64,000 nucleotides of DNA, taken from positions 186,001-250,000 of the forward strand of contig WLWS01000003.1 of the NCBI GenBank assembly GCA_012103475.1, in the 5' to 3' direction. This document shows, piece by piece, positions 34,979-44,903 of the stretch. Position numbers and translations under genes: made by a program. Each line of letters starts with the position of its first letter. The first letter of the stretch is position 1. Origin of the DNA: Gammaproteobacteria bacterium. GTDB lineage: Bacteria > Pseudomonadota > Gammaproteobacteria > Eutrophobiales > Eutrophobiaceae. The notes beneath the pieces were generated by a model, which searched no databases, was not told where the DNA came from, and saw nothing but the letters and a program-made list of their open reading frames with translations.

Positions 34979-35851
34979 TTATCCGAGCCATTCCAGAGAT
35001 GGCTCATCCAGCATGGCTGCCTGTTCCCGTAGAGACAGGATATGCTCCTCCCAGTATTTTTGCGTGTTAAATGAGGGAAACGCAAGTGGGAAGGCCGGGT
35101 CTTCCCAGCGATGTGCTATCCAGCCGGCATGATGCATGATGCGCATCGTCCGCAGTGGCTCGATAAGCTGAAGTTCTCTGCGATCAAAATCAACCAGACA
35201 GGGTGAATCATCACGCCAGAGAATATTACCAAGATGGCAGTCTCCATGCAGTCGGATAAAATCAAGCTCTCCTGCTCTTTCAAAAGCTTTCTCTACTCTA
35301 TCGATGATATCAGTAGTCAGACTTTCATAGGCCAGCAATAAATCATTTGGAATAAAGTCATTTTCCAGTATGAACTCACGTTGTTCATTGCAATAACTCT
35401 TGATGTTTATGTGTGGTCGATGCTGAAAGGGCTTAACTGCTCCGACATTATGCAGTCTGGCCAGACAATGTCCGAGTTGAAGCAGGTGGTCAGGGTTGTC
35501 AAGTTCGGGCGTACGTCCTCCTACTCGTCTGAACAGGGAGAAACGATAATCATTAAAGTGAATCAGTGATTTTTGATCCTGGCTAAGTAGTGGCGAGACA
35601 ACCGGAATTTCGTGTTCTTCGAGTTCGGCCGAGAAAGCATGTTCTTCCACAATACTCTCATCGCTCCAGCGACCGGGCCGATAGAATTTGGCGACGATAT
35701 AGCTGCCATCTTCCAGTCCTACCTGATAGACACGGTTTTCATAACTGTTAAGTGCCGATACGTGGCCATCGCAAGCGAAACCAGCACTCTCGACCGCATC
35801 GAGAATGGCATCCGGGCCGAGGTTCCTGTAGACGAGCGTTTCATTATCCAT
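34979..35851 (-). CDS. srkA: Stress response kinase A (YihE/SrkA)
   Basis: A 290-residue APH-fold Ser/Thr kinase, a little shorter than E. coli SrkA (328). The N-terminus (LGPDAILDAVE, LNSYENRVYQVGLEDG, VAKFYRPGRWSDESI) and FIRLHGDCHLGNILW with LVDFDRREL (catalytic and metal Asp) match the family, and the tail EDPAFPLAFPSF is conserved. It protects cells during envelope or toxic stress by phosphorylating protein targets. It converges on the fructosamine-kinase gene and diverges from the Sel1 gene; dsbA, its common neighbour, is absent. Confidence 0.92.
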   Translation of the reverse strand: MDNETLVYRNLGPDAILDAVESAGFACDGHVSALNSYENRVYQVGLEDGSYIVAKFYRPGRWSDESIVEEHAFSAELEEHEIPVVSPLLSQDQKSLIHFNDYRFSLFRRVGGRTPELDNPDHLLQLGHCLARLHNVGAVKPFQHRPHINIKSYCNEQREFILENDFIPNDLLLAYESLTTDIIDRVEKAFERAGELDFIRLHGDCHLGNILWRDDSPCLVDFDRRELQLIEPLRTMRIMHHAGWIAHRWEDPAFPLAFPSFNTQKYWEEHILSLREQAAMLDEPSLEWLG

Positions 35852-36034
35852 ATGCCAGATCCAGATGTGTCCCGATAGTTATTAGAAAATGGAGAATACA
35901 GATAATCAACCTGTTTTGCCTCTCCGATGTTCTTATAATACATTTCATACTTTTGGAGAATTAGCTAAGCCCTTAAGCTGCCTGTATAGTTTACGCGCTA
36001 ATCACAGGTATAAGTCCGGCTGAGAACAGGAAAC

Positions 36035-37291
36035 ATGTCAATAGATATAGCCAATATGACGAAAGAGGCCAACGCAGGGGACATTGATGTCCAGCTGCAG
36101 TTGGCGGAAATGTATGAAACCGGTTTCGGAGTACCCACCGATCGCGGACAGGCAGCTTATTGGTATCGTAAAGCAGCAGAGCAGGGCTCGGCAAAAGCAC
36201 AGGCCACGTTGGGACAAATGTATATTCGCGGCGTAGGTGTTCCGGAAGATCATAACGAAGCGGTGATCTGGCTGGAGAAGGCCTCCGAACAAAATGATTC
36301 AGTGGCTCAGGCAAATCTTGCCTGGTGTTATCAGCATGGTCTTGGTGTAGAGGCTGATCTGGAGGAAGCACTTTCCTATTATCTTAAAGCCGCAAATCAC
36401 GGTCATGCAGGAGCCCGTTATAATCTTGGTTATATGTATGCCAATGGTATCGGTACACAGAGAAATTATATTGAAGCCGTATCCTGGTACAACCGTGCGG
36501 CGGAGCAGGGCCACGTTAAAGCACAATTGAACGTTGGCTTACTTTATGCTTTTGGACAGGGCGTTGAGAAAAGCGAAGAAACCGCTGTTATGTGGTATGA
36601 GAAAGCGGCCAGGCAGGGTTACGATAAAGCCCAATACAATCTGGCTCTGATGTACGCCGGTGGTCATGGCATCACTCAAGATGACGTCGCTGCTGCTGAA
36701 TGGCAAACGAAAGCGGCTATGCAGGGTTACGCACGAGCAGAATTTAACCTGGGTTTATTGTACTCCTATGGCCTTGGTGTAGAGCAGGATTACCAAAAAG
36801 CAGTCGAGTGGTTTATGCGTGCGTCCGCGCAAGCTTATGCAAAGGCGGATTATCAGCTTGGTAAAATGTATCAGGATGGTCACGGAGTAATTGCCAATGA
36901 AATTGAGTCTGCCAAGCATTACCAACTTTCTGCCGAAGGTGGGTACGCCAAGGCTCAATACCGTTTGGGGCGACTCTATCTTGACGGAACCGGAGTACAG
37001 GGTGATCAAAAGATAGCTTGTCAATGGTTCGAGAAATCAGCTCTGCAGGGTTTCGTTAAAGCACAATATATTATGGGCGTATGTTACGGTCGTGGTATAG
37101 GTGTCACTAAAGATTACGTTATGGCTCATGCCTGGTTGTCGTTGGCTTCAAAATCGGGTGACGATTTTGTAAAGAAAGTATTTGATAATGTTCGTAATAA
37201 AGTGACTGCGGAAGAAATTGCTGAAGCCGGGAAACTCGCTGAAAAATGGCAGGCTGCCTATCAGGAAAATACTATAATACCGGAGAGTTGA
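36035..37291 (+). CDS. Sel1-repeat protein
   Basis: A 418-residue protein made almost wholly of about ten to eleven Sel1-like repeats of 36 residues (pattern AQxxLGxMYxxGxGVxxDxxxAxxWYxKAAxQG). No signal peptide, so it is probably a cytoplasmic protein-binding scaffold. A ribosome site AGGAAAC precedes the ATG. The 36-codon periodicity gives repeated DNA words across 36090-37180. The 3' end overlaps the convergent mltF gene by 20 bases. The partner is unknown. Confidence 0.9.
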   Translation: MSIDIANMTKEANAGDIDVQLQLAEMYETGFGVPTDRGQAAYWYRKAAEQGSAKAQATLGQMYIRGVGVPEDHNEAVIWLEKASEQNDSVAQANLAWCYQHGLGVEADLEEALSYYLKAANHGHAGARYNLGYMYANGIGTQRNYIEAVSWYNRAAEQGHVKAQLNVGLLYAFGQGVEKSEETAVMWYEKAARQGYDKAQYNLALMYAGGHGITQDDVAAAEWQTKAAMQGYARAEFNLGLLYSYGLGVEQDYQKAVEWFMRASAQAYAKADYQLGKMYQDGHGVIANEIESAKHYQLSAEGGYAKAQYRLGRLYLDGTGVQGDQKIACQWFEKSALQGFVKAQYIMGVCYGRGIGVTKDYVMAHAWLSLASKSGDDFVKKVFDNVRNKVTAEEIAEAGKLAEKWQAAYQENTIIPES

Positions 37292-38687
37292 TAGACACAC
37301 TGTCTGCCAGTTGTGCTCTGGGTCTTGTGTTTTCCTGTGTAAGATTTACCAGCACGTTGTAGTATTTACGTATTTTTCTGACAAACTTTACCGGTTCATT
37401 TCCACGCGCATAGCCATGTTTTGTTTGTTTATACCACTTACTTTTGCTCAGCAAAGGTAAGCGTTGTTTAACATCTTCCCATAAATCCGGATTGCCGCCG
37501 TCGCGTTCCGTGAGTATTCGCGCATCTTCCAGATGTCCAAAGCCGACATTATAAGCCGCCAGAGCAAGCCATGTTCTGTCTGGTTCCGTAATGCGTTTCG
37601 GAACACGATCTATAAGAGATTTAAGATATTTTGCACCGCCTTCGATACTTTGTTTCGGATCAAGGCGATCTTTAACACCGACCTGTTTGGCAGTGGTTCT
37701 GGTAAGCATCATCAAACCACGTACGCCGGTATGAGAACGGGCATTTTTGTTCCAGTGTGATTCCTGATAGCTTAGCGCTGCCAGCAATCGCCAGTCTATG
37801 CTATATTCATAGGCGCTTCGCTTGAAGTAAGCTTTAAGAGCAGGCAGGCTTTTTCGATATTTGTCTACGAATTTTCTCGAGTCAACATAATCAAAAAAAC
37901 CGCTTGGCCCATAGAAGCGCTCTATCAGATCGGCCAGCTGGCCGCTGTCGGCAATATTCTGGTGAAATTTCTCAATTTCATTCAACAGGCTCCGATCTTC
38001 AGAGTAGCGTATTGCCCACGATAGAGGTTCGGGTTCTGTCAAATTAAAAGCTGGTCGGATTTCGGGATAGGATTCTCTGGCAAGAATGACATCGTTGGAA
38101 TAAGCCACGGCATAGAGTATTTCACCGTTTTCCACAAGAGCAAGAAGATCAAGGTTTTCCTTATCATCGTGAATATTCCAGGCTAGCGAGGGTACTTCCT
38201 TTTTTAGTTTGTTTAGTACGAGAGGAGGTACGGTCCCGGCAACTGTATGAAGCTCATCCGGATGGATATCGGCGAGTGAGCTCGGTCGCCAGTAGCTGGT
38301 TCGATAAATAATTTGCCGAGTTACCCACTGATAGCCCGGGCCATAGAGTAAAAGGGAATCCGGTTGCTTGACCTGAGCTATACTTCCGACAGCAACATCG
38401 GCTTCATCACTTTTAACGAGCTGCTTTGTCTCCGCATCGTTATTGGCAATTATTAACGAAAGATTGACGCCCAGATACCCGGCAAACTGCGTGGCCAGTT
38501 CGAACTCGAGACCGTTTTCACCGTCTTTGTCGACATAGTAGCTGGCGGGTCCGGTTCTGACGGCAAATCTGATTTCTCCTCTTTTTTTAATTTCCTCAAG
38601 GCTGGTCGGTTTTTCGCTACAGCCACTTACAAGCAAACAAAAAATGCAGAAAGCGGAAAAAGACTGTAAATGAAATAATCTCAACAT
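37272..38687 (-). CDS. mltF: Membrane-bound lytic murein transglycosylase F
   Basis: A 471-residue lipoprotein (lipobox LVSGC near residue 23). The first part is a periplasmic solute-binding-like domain (EIKKRGEIRFAVRTGP to about residue 270); the second is a SLT domain with the catalytic Glu309 in LSYQESHW and LMMLTRTTAKQVGV. It cleaves peptidoglycan glycan strands with anhydromuropeptide formation at the outer membrane. Order and length fit MltF. Its last 20 bases overlap the Sel1 gene end. Confidence 0.94.
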   Translation of the reverse strand: MLRLFHLQSFSAFCIFCLLVSGCSEKPTSLEEIKKRGEIRFAVRTGPASYYVDKDGENGLEFELATQFAGYLGVNLSLIIANNDAETKQLVKSDEADVAVGSIAQVKQPDSLLLYGPGYQWVTRQIIYRTSYWRPSSLADIHPDELHTVAGTVPPLVLNKLKKEVPSLAWNIHDDKENLDLLALVENGEILYAVAYSNDVILARESYPEIRPAFNLTEPEPLSWAIRYSEDRSLLNEIEKFHQNIADSGQLADLIERFYGPSGFFDYVDSRKFVDKYRKSLPALKAYFKRSAYEYSIDWRLLAALSYQESHWNKNARSHTGVRGLMMLTRTTAKQVGVKDRLDPKQSIEGGAKYLKSLIDRVPKRITEPDRTWLALAAYNVGFGHLEDARILTERDGGNPDLWEDVKQRLPLLSKSKWYKQTKHGYARGNEPVKFVRKIRKYYNVLVNLTQENTRPRAQLADSVSINSPVL

Positions 38688-38873
38688 AGTTAAGGTAATT
38701 ACCTGAGCTTTTGGAGTATCTTCGTCCTCATTCTGTTCATTTATAGTACCTAAGCTGATTCAAGCATAATAGTTATTGGATGAGACTGGAACTTTATATT
38801 GTTATTTTCAGGTGCTTCATTGAAAATGCCCTGATAAGCTAAGTTGTTATAAACAAAACCGAATTAGATTTCA

Positions 38874-38963
<90 letters not shown>

Positions 38964-39041
38964 TTTATGAGGTCTAAGCCCGGTTTGGAACGAATCAAGC
39001 TGCCCGGCAAGGAAATCTTTCTCTACTAGTCTAGCGAAACC

Positions 39042-40463
39042 ATGAATACACTTAAAAAAATTTGTCGCTTAGTCTGTAATCGCTACACATTCTATTTAAG
39101 TCTGCTTGTTCTGGCTTTTGTTGGCGGTGGGCTGGCCAGAGAAAAAATAAATGCACCAGACTTACATCGCCTGTATATGGAAAGCATGATGGTGAATGAT
39201 CAGGCACCAGTTGTGTTTATACATGGTGTGCTGGGTAGTAAATTGCGGGAAGATAGTGGCGGTGATGATTTATGGCTGGGGTCGCTTGACAGAATCCTGC
39301 TCAGTGAATACGAAGAACTAGCTTATAAAATTGATCCGGAAACGCTTGAACCGGAAAAAGGTTCTATTCATGCCTACACCGTAGCTGACGATGCAGTGGG
39401 CAAGGATTTTTACGGAAAGATTATCAGGACGCTAAAAGATGCAGGTAACTACCGCAAGGTCGAAATTGGTCAATCAGTAAACCCGAAGCAAAAGAATTTT
39501 TATGTGTTTTTTTATGACTGGCGACAGGATAATGTTAAAACTGCTGCTCAGCTCACTGAATTCATAGATCAAATAAGAGTCGACTATGAGCAACCGGACC
39601 TCAAGGTTGATATTGTGGCCCACAGTATGGGTGGTCTGATTACACGTTACTACATTCGTTATGGTAGTCAGGATGTTGTAAAGGACAATGACTTTGATAA
39701 GAAAGTGACCATGTATGGAGGTGACAGGGTAAGGCGAGTCGTTTTACTTGGCACCCCCAATCTGGGCTCTACCAAAACCCTCAATCGTTTTATTAACGGT
39801 GTCAAAATCGGTCTGAAACGAATTGGCACGGAAACTTTGGCGACAATGCCGAGTCTATACCAGCTATTCCCGCATCCATTGAATGACTGGCTGGTGACTA
39901 ATGAGGGTAAAGCTCTGGACAGAGATCTCTACGACGTCGAAATATGGCGACGCTTTCAATGGTCGATTTTCGATCCGGAAGTCAGAAAAAGAATTCTATC
40001 GAGATATGAAGATGAAGCGACGGGGCAGGCTTATCTAAAGACACTGGAAGCCTATTTTGAAAAAAATCTGGAACGGGCAAGACGTTTCGTCTGGTCATTA
40101 ACGACTCCCTTACCCGAAACACATCCCAAGCTGATTGTGTTCGGTGGTGGTTGCACGCTGACTTCAGCCAGAATTATTGTAGAAGAAGTAAACGGGGAGT
40201 CGATAATCAGGTTGTATCCTGAAGATGTTGTAAACAAGGTTGCAGGTGTGGATTATGATGCACTAATGCTTGAACCCGGAGACGGTTCAGTGACCAAGGC
40301 ATCGTTATTAGCGAGAAATATACTTGATCCCAGTGTTAAACGACATAAGTACAGTTTCTTCCCGCTGGATTATTCGCTCATCCTCTGTGAGAAGCACAAT
40401 AGTCTGACGGGCAATATTAATTTTCAGGACAATTTACTGAATGCGCTGTTATCGCGCGATTGA
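39042..40463 (+). CDS. LCAT/PDAT-like alpha/beta hydrolase, membrane anchored
   Basis: A 473-residue protein with one N-terminal helix (about residues 14-30) followed by an alpha/beta hydrolase of the lecithin:cholesterol acyltransferase type. Seen: VVFIHGVLGSKLRE (oxyanion loop) and the nucleophile Ser in DIVAHSMGGLITRYYI, followed by RVVLLGTPNLGS; the C-terminal EPGDGSVTKASLL resembles the family's Asp region and a His lies in KRHKYSF. It would cleave or transfer acyl groups of lipids at the membrane or in the periplasm. Confidence 0.84.
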   Translation: MNTLKKICRLVCNRYTFYLSLLVLAFVGGGLAREKINAPDLHRLYMESMMVNDQAPVVFIHGVLGSKLREDSGGDDLWLGSLDRILLSEYEELAYKIDPETLEPEKGSIHAYTVADDAVGKDFYGKIIRTLKDAGNYRKVEIGQSVNPKQKNFYVFFYDWRQDNVKTAAQLTEFIDQIRVDYEQPDLKVDIVAHSMGGLITRYYIRYGSQDVVKDNDFDKKVTMYGGDRVRRVVLLGTPNLGSTKTLNRFINGVKIGLKRIGTETLATMPSLYQLFPHPLNDWLVTNEGKALDRDLYDVEIWRRFQWSIFDPEVRKRILSRYEDEATGQAYLKTLEAYFEKNLERARRFVWSLTTPLPETHPKLIVFGGGCTLTSARIIVEEVNGESIIRLYPEDVVNKVAGVDYDALMLEPGDGSVTKASLLARNILDPSVKRHKYSFFPLDYSLILCEKHNSLTGNINFQDNLLNALLSRD

Positions 40464-40487
40464 AAGAGAAAACAAACGGATCGAAAA

Positions 40488-40751
40488 ATGTCTGGAAAAA
40501 TTTACCTGATAGTTACTCTTGTGAGTCTGGTATGCAAAACTGCCAGTGCCGGAGAACCAAGCTTGTTCGACAAACTTGCGCTTGAGCTGAACAATGTCAG
40601 GTATCTGGAGCAGAACTGGGAAAGCAGCGACAGGGATTATTTTTACTACACCGATCAGGGCTCACGGCTGCTACCCTATGATCTTTTTCTGAACCTGGAA
40701 CAGGCGGATAACGATGAGTTGTTCAGAAGTGCTGCCAATTTTTGTTTATGA
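40488..40751 (+). pseudogene. 5' fragment of a secreted protein gene
   Basis: An 87-residue frame with a Sec signal (about residues 1-21) and a mature segment with WESSDRDYFYYTDQGSRLLPYDLFLNLEQADND. That segment looks like the N-terminus of a longer secreted protein; I do not recognise the family with certainty. The frame ends abruptly 38 bases into the next ORF. Together with the missing first part of the acyltransferase, this suggests a fusion at about 40728-40735 that removed its 3' part. It could instead be a complete small gene; evidence is modest. Confidence 0.45.
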
Positions 40752-41862
40752 AGTTGTCCATCCCCAGCATAGCGTCGACAGCCTGATAAATGAGCTGGGG
40801 CTTAGCTGGGCCTGGGCGTGGAATGGCGACAAGGGTGTTGATGTTTTCTTTGTTATGAGCGGCTTTCTGATATCAGGTATTCTGATGAAGCAGCTCAAGG
40901 CCACAGGGAGTATTGGTCTGCGTAATTTTTATGTGCGCCGATATCTACGTCTCACTCCTGCTTATTATTTTGCACTTTGCGCATACTGGTTCATGAATGG
41001 GCCACATAGCGAGTGGTTATGGGCAAATTTTTTGTACGTCAGTAATTTTATCCATTATTCACATCAGGCAATGGGCTGGACCTGGAGTCTGGCCGTCGAA
41101 GAACAATTCTATTTTATTTATCCCTTATTGCTGGTACTGATAATAAGATATTCAAAAAAACCGGGTTATGTTTTGCTCGGAATATTCCTCAGTTCTTTTC
41201 TTATTCGTTATGGTGTAATCGTTAGTGATGAATTCATCAGAAACTCACCAAGCAGCCGCATGTATTCAGACAAGGAATACTTTAACCATTTTTTTACCGT
41301 ACTTTACGACAATTTGTACACGCGTTTCGGTGCTATGGTAGTTGGCTGTATGATGGCCTATTGCTTTCACTATTATCGGGAAAAACTCGAAGAGTTTGCA
41401 AATTCCCCTGCAGGTGTCATCACGACTATTGTTGGCGTGTTTATGATACTTTTCTTTATGATATTTCCCATTTGGTCAAGCGCTTACGACGAGCAACTGA
41501 CATTGCATTTTCTCTACAATATATTTAACCGGAATCTCTTCTCACTCGGGATTGGCATTGTTATTATCGCCACCTTGCTACAGAAGCACCTGATCGCAGA
41601 CATTCTGAGACGATTCTTTTCCAGTCCTATCTGGTATCCAATGGCGACTCTTTCCTATTCTCTTTACTTGATTCATCTTGTTGTGATGTCCCTGATAATC
41701 CCTGCAATCGTTAACCTGACCACGATGATGCCTGAGGAATATCCATGGAGCATTCTTGAAAGCCCGTTTTACAGCTTCGTAATCAGCACAGTGTTAAGCA
41801 TGGCAATATCTGCCTTGATTTATCTTTTCATTGAAAAACCTGTCATGAATCTGCGTAAATAG
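40714..41862 (+). CDS. Acyltransferase-3 family membrane protein, N-terminus apparently missing
   Basis: A 382-residue protein with about ten helices. Family marks: GVDVFFVMSGFLISGILM, FYVRRYLRLTPAYYF and WSLAVEEQFYFIYPLL. It should move acyl (often acetyl) groups to surface carbohydrate. Members normally begin with a DGLRG-like stretch about 15-20 residues before the first helix; here that is absent and the first codons (MSCSE) are in the preceding truncated ORF. The helix-1 position usually holding His reads VYEVVHP. If functional it would use ATG 40714. Likely harmed by the upstream fusion, or an assembly join. Confidence 0.72.
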   Translation: MSCSEVLPIFVYEVVHPQHSVDSLINELGLSWAWAWNGDKGVDVFFVMSGFLISGILMKQLKATGSIGLRNFYVRRYLRLTPAYYFALCAYWFMNGPHSEWLWANFLYVSNFIHYSHQAMGWTWSLAVEEQFYFIYPLLLVLIIRYSKKPGYVLLGIFLSSFLIRYGVIVSDEFIRNSPSSRMYSDKEYFNHFFTVLYDNLYTRFGAMVVGCMMAYCFHYYREKLEEFANSPAGVITTIVGVFMILFFMIFPIWSSAYDEQLTLHFLYNIFNRNLFSLGIGIVIIATLLQKHLIADILRRFFSSPIWYPMATLSYSLYLIHLVVMSLIIPAIVNLTTMMPEEYPWSILESPFYSFVISTVLSMAISALIYLFIEKPVMNLRK

Positions 41863-41876
41863 AGTCAGGATTTTTG

Positions 41877-42983
41877 ATGCGTATAATCAGGCCATTATTA
41901 TTCGCTATTTTCTGCCTGCTATTATTTCTAAGCGTATTCCTCGCTTATCATTTTTATAGTGATGTGGCTGTGACTAGTGAAGAAGTATTTCGGGAAGATG
42001 AAGCTGAACAAAGCCAGCGAGCGGCGCAAAATTTCATTAATGTCATTGAGGAGACGCGTGGCAATTATGCTGCCAGGGGGGCACACGCTAAAGGACATGC
42101 CTGTGTAAAAGCTTATTTTGAAGTCGAGCAGTCACTGAGTGAGGAATTACAGCATGGTGTCTTCAGTCAGCCTGGCCAGGTGTTTAAGAGCTGGATTCGT
42201 TTTTCAAACGGCGCCTCAAACCTGGCAAAGAGCCACGATGCCAAAAAAGACTCGCGCGGTATGGCCATAAAACTGATAAATATCGACAAGGCTAATTTGC
42301 AGGACAAGGCCGGGCAAGGGCCTGGGCAACAGGACTTCCTGATGCATAACAACCCGGTGTTTTTTTCAGCCAATATTGAAGATTACAATCGACTTGTTGA
42401 AAGTGACAATAAAATATTGTCCTTTTTTAACAGCCCAAATCCGTTTAAATGGCGACTAAGAGAATTAACACACGTGTTTGACACACTCGCCAAGCCACCT
42501 TTCAGTCCGCTGTGGGATGACTATTTCAGCAATACTGCATACAAGCTCGGTCCGCACAATATCAAGTTCAATGCGCAGTCCTGCAGTGCAGCGCCTGCTG
42601 AGATAAACCCTGATCTGGATAATCCTGATTTTCTGCAGCAGACCATGCGGGCAGAACTTGCCGGTTCTGAGGCCTGTTTCAAGTTCAGAGTGCAATTACA
42701 GGACACACAGAAATACATGCCTATCGAAGATCCGAGTATTGAATGGAAGGAGGATGATTCGCCATATCACGATGTCGCTACGATACGGATTCCAAAGCAG
42801 GACATTGGTGATGAAGAACAAAAACAATTCTGCGAGGACCTGTCATTTTCTCCCTGGCATGCACTGAATGCTCATCGCCCGATCGGGCAATTGAACAGGA
42901 TCCGCAAACAGGTTTACGCCGCTAGCTCGAAATATCGCCACAATAGCAACGAGAGTCGCGTACCCGACTCCCTAGATTGGTGA
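41877..42983 (+). CDS. SrpA-type catalase-like haem protein
   Basis: A 368-residue protein from ATG 41877 (a TTG just before is not needed), with an N-terminal helix or signal (residues 5-27). It resembles the small catalase-like family: distal His in AHAKGHACVKAYF, KSWIRFSNG and DSRGMAIKL, and a C-terminal HRPIGQLNRIRKQVYAASSKYR where Arg and Tyr would bind the haem iron. It lacks the size of classical catalase and probably acts as a peroxidase-like or lipid-peroxide enzyme in the periplasm. No lipoxygenase partner is next to it. Confidence 0.82.
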   Translation: MRIIRPLLFAIFCLLLFLSVFLAYHFYSDVAVTSEEVFREDEAEQSQRAAQNFINVIEETRGNYAARGAHAKGHACVKAYFEVEQSLSEELQHGVFSQPGQVFKSWIRFSNGASNLAKSHDAKKDSRGMAIKLINIDKANLQDKAGQGPGQQDFLMHNNPVFFSANIEDYNRLVESDNKILSFFNSPNPFKWRLRELTHVFDTLAKPPFSPLWDDYFSNTAYKLGPHNIKFNAQSCSAAPAEINPDLDNPDFLQQTMRAELAGSEACFKFRVQLQDTQKYMPIEDPSIEWKEDDSPYHDVATIRIPKQDIGDEEQKQFCEDLSFSPWHALNAHRPIGQLNRIRKQVYAASSKYRHNSNESRVPDSLDW

Positions 42984-43118
42984 GCTATCTGCGTAAACCT
43001 TGTGTTATATTACTGATTATCAATAATAAACTGACACCAAAGCTGCTTTCAGCTTGACTCATAATGGTTCTGAAACAGGGTCAGAAATCGGCGCTTATGT
43101 GTTTATTGCGAGGGGAAT

Positions 43119-44858
43119 ATGAGTTTTCTTGATCAGTTCAATGCGATAATCGGCGGTATTGCCGCTTTTTTGTTTCAGGATGCATTTTTGTTCGTCCTGC
43201 TTGGTACCGGCGTTTTGTTTACCATCTGGTCTGGTTTTTGCCAGTTCAGAGCACTGAGTCATGGTACTGCCGTATTGCGCGGTTTATACGACGATAAATC
43301 TGATCCCGGCGCTATCAATCACTTTCAGGCACTGTCAGCCGCCCTGTCTGCCACCGTCGGGCTTGGCAATATAGGCGGTGTCGCGCTGGCGGTTGCGCTA
43401 GGTGGTCCCGGTGCCGTGTTCTGGATGTGGCTGGTCGGTTTGCTGGGAATGTCCATCAAGATGACCGAAGTCACCCTGTCTATGCTCTATCGGAACACCG
43501 ATGATCCGGACAATCCTCATGGCGGGCCCATGTGGGTGGTGTCGAAGGGACTTGCTGAGTTGAATCCAAAATACACTCTGCTGGGTAAAGCAATCGGTGC
43601 GATTTTCTGCGTTACCTTACTGGCTTACACAATAACCGGCGGAGTAATGTTTCAAGCCTGGAACGTTGGCGCCATCACGCAGGAATATTTCCATGTTCCC
43701 AGCTGGATGACAGGAATCGTTCTGGCAATTGTTGTTGGCATGGTGATTATTGGTGGCATCAAGCGAATAGGGGCAGTGGCGAGCAGACTGGTGCCCTTGA
43801 TGGTTGTCTTATATCTGCTCGGTGGTTCCTACGTACTGGCGCTGAATATTGAAGCTATACCGGGTTTGTTCAAGCTAATCGTGGTATCCGCCTTTAATCC
43901 ACAAGAGGCAAGTGGCGCGTTTATTGGTGGAACTGTCGGTTACGCAATAATGATTGGCATGCGGCGTGCGTTATTTTCCTCCGAGGCGGGTGCAGGTTCT
44001 TCACCGATTGCTCACTCTGCTGCAAAAACCGACGAGCCGGTTCGTGAGGGTGTTGTCGGTGGTCTTGAACCCTTTATTGATACGATAGTCGTGTGCACTT
44101 TCACTGCCATGGTGATTCTTTCCAGTGGTCTGTGGGAACGAGGAGGTGAGGCTGTATATGATCAAACACCAGAAATAGTGGAAGTTGGCTCTGGTGTATG
44201 GAGTGTGGAAAAATCGCTTGCACCGGTAAAAGCAGATGGCAGCAACTGGCGCGACGGGGAAAAAGTATTTGTTATCTTAAAAGGCGATTCAAACTCTGAC
44301 ACGGGTAACGATTTACATCGTCTTAATGCCTCAGTGCTGATATCAGAAACTGGTGCAGCCTCACTTGAATATGCGCAGATTTCCATGGGAGCAGCACCTC
44401 AACTTCTTGATCCATCAATATACGCGACTTATCCCGGTGCTACCCTAACTGCCAAGGCCTTTGATAGCGCCTTGCCTGGACTTGGCAAGTGGCTGGTCAC
44501 ACTGGCCTCCTGGTTTTTTGCCATATCTACCATGATTTCCTGGAGTTACTATGGTGAGCAGGGCATTGTTTATCTATTCAGTGAAGGCGCTGTCAGTCGT
44601 TATCGTTACCTCTTGTGCTTGCTGGTTGTGGTAGCAACCATGGGCTTTATCGAAACGCCACAGGAGCTGGATAATTTTTCCGCGCTTGGTAATGGTCTGA
44701 TGCTTTGGGCGAATGTGCCCATCACATTGTTTTTCGGGTACAAGGCTATGGCGGCCTACAAGGAATACATAGGTCGTCTCAAGGCAGGTGAGATACAACG
44801 TAATCCCAACGCACCTTCTTTCTTTCGTGAAGTACTAACTGGTAAGGATGTGGAATAG
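43119..44858 (+). CDS. Sodium:alanine symporter (AGCS family) with large extramembrane insert
   Basis: A 579-residue AGCS transporter for alanine or glycine with sodium. Typical regions are LSATVGLGNIGGVALA, FSSEAGAGSSPIAHSAA and AISTMISWSYYGEQGI. Between FTAMVILSSGLW and LVTLASWFF there is a segment of about 130 residues, where compact members such as E. coli YaaJ have about 25. The insert (residues about 345-450) is soluble and polar, probably periplasmic. Start ATG 43119 has a GAGGGG site seven bases upstream. Confidence 0.92.
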   Translation: MSFLDQFNAIIGGIAAFLFQDAFLFVLLGTGVLFTIWSGFCQFRALSHGTAVLRGLYDDKSDPGAINHFQALSAALSATVGLGNIGGVALAVALGGPGAVFWMWLVGLLGMSIKMTEVTLSMLYRNTDDPDNPHGGPMWVVSKGLAELNPKYTLLGKAIGAIFCVTLLAYTITGGVMFQAWNVGAITQEYFHVPSWMTGIVLAIVVGMVIIGGIKRIGAVASRLVPLMVVLYLLGGSYVLALNIEAIPGLFKLIVVSAFNPQEASGAFIGGTVGYAIMIGMRRALFSSEAGAGSSPIAHSAAKTDEPVREGVVGGLEPFIDTIVVCTFTAMVILSSGLWERGGEAVYDQTPEIVEVGSGVWSVEKSLAPVKADGSNWRDGEKVFVILKGDSNSDTGNDLHRLNASVLISETGAASLEYAQISMGAAPQLLDPSIYATYPGATLTAKAFDSALPGLGKWLVTLASWFFAISTMISWSYYGEQGIVYLFSEGAVSRYRYLLCLLVVVATMGFIETPQELDNFSALGNGLMLWANVPITLFFGYKAMAAYKEYIGRLKAGEIQRNPNAPSFFREVLTGKDVE

Positions 44859-44903
44859 AGCTTCAAACTAATAAAGTTTGCTACATCACGAGAGTATTTA
44901 AAA

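Noticed and set aside
36090-37180. Regular repeated words that could look like a tandem repeat or CRISPR array
   Set aside because: They have a 108-base coding period and translate to Sel1 repeats.
44859-44903. CAAACT/AGTTTG stem after the alanine symporter as a terminator
   Set aside because: Six weak pairs and no T run after it.
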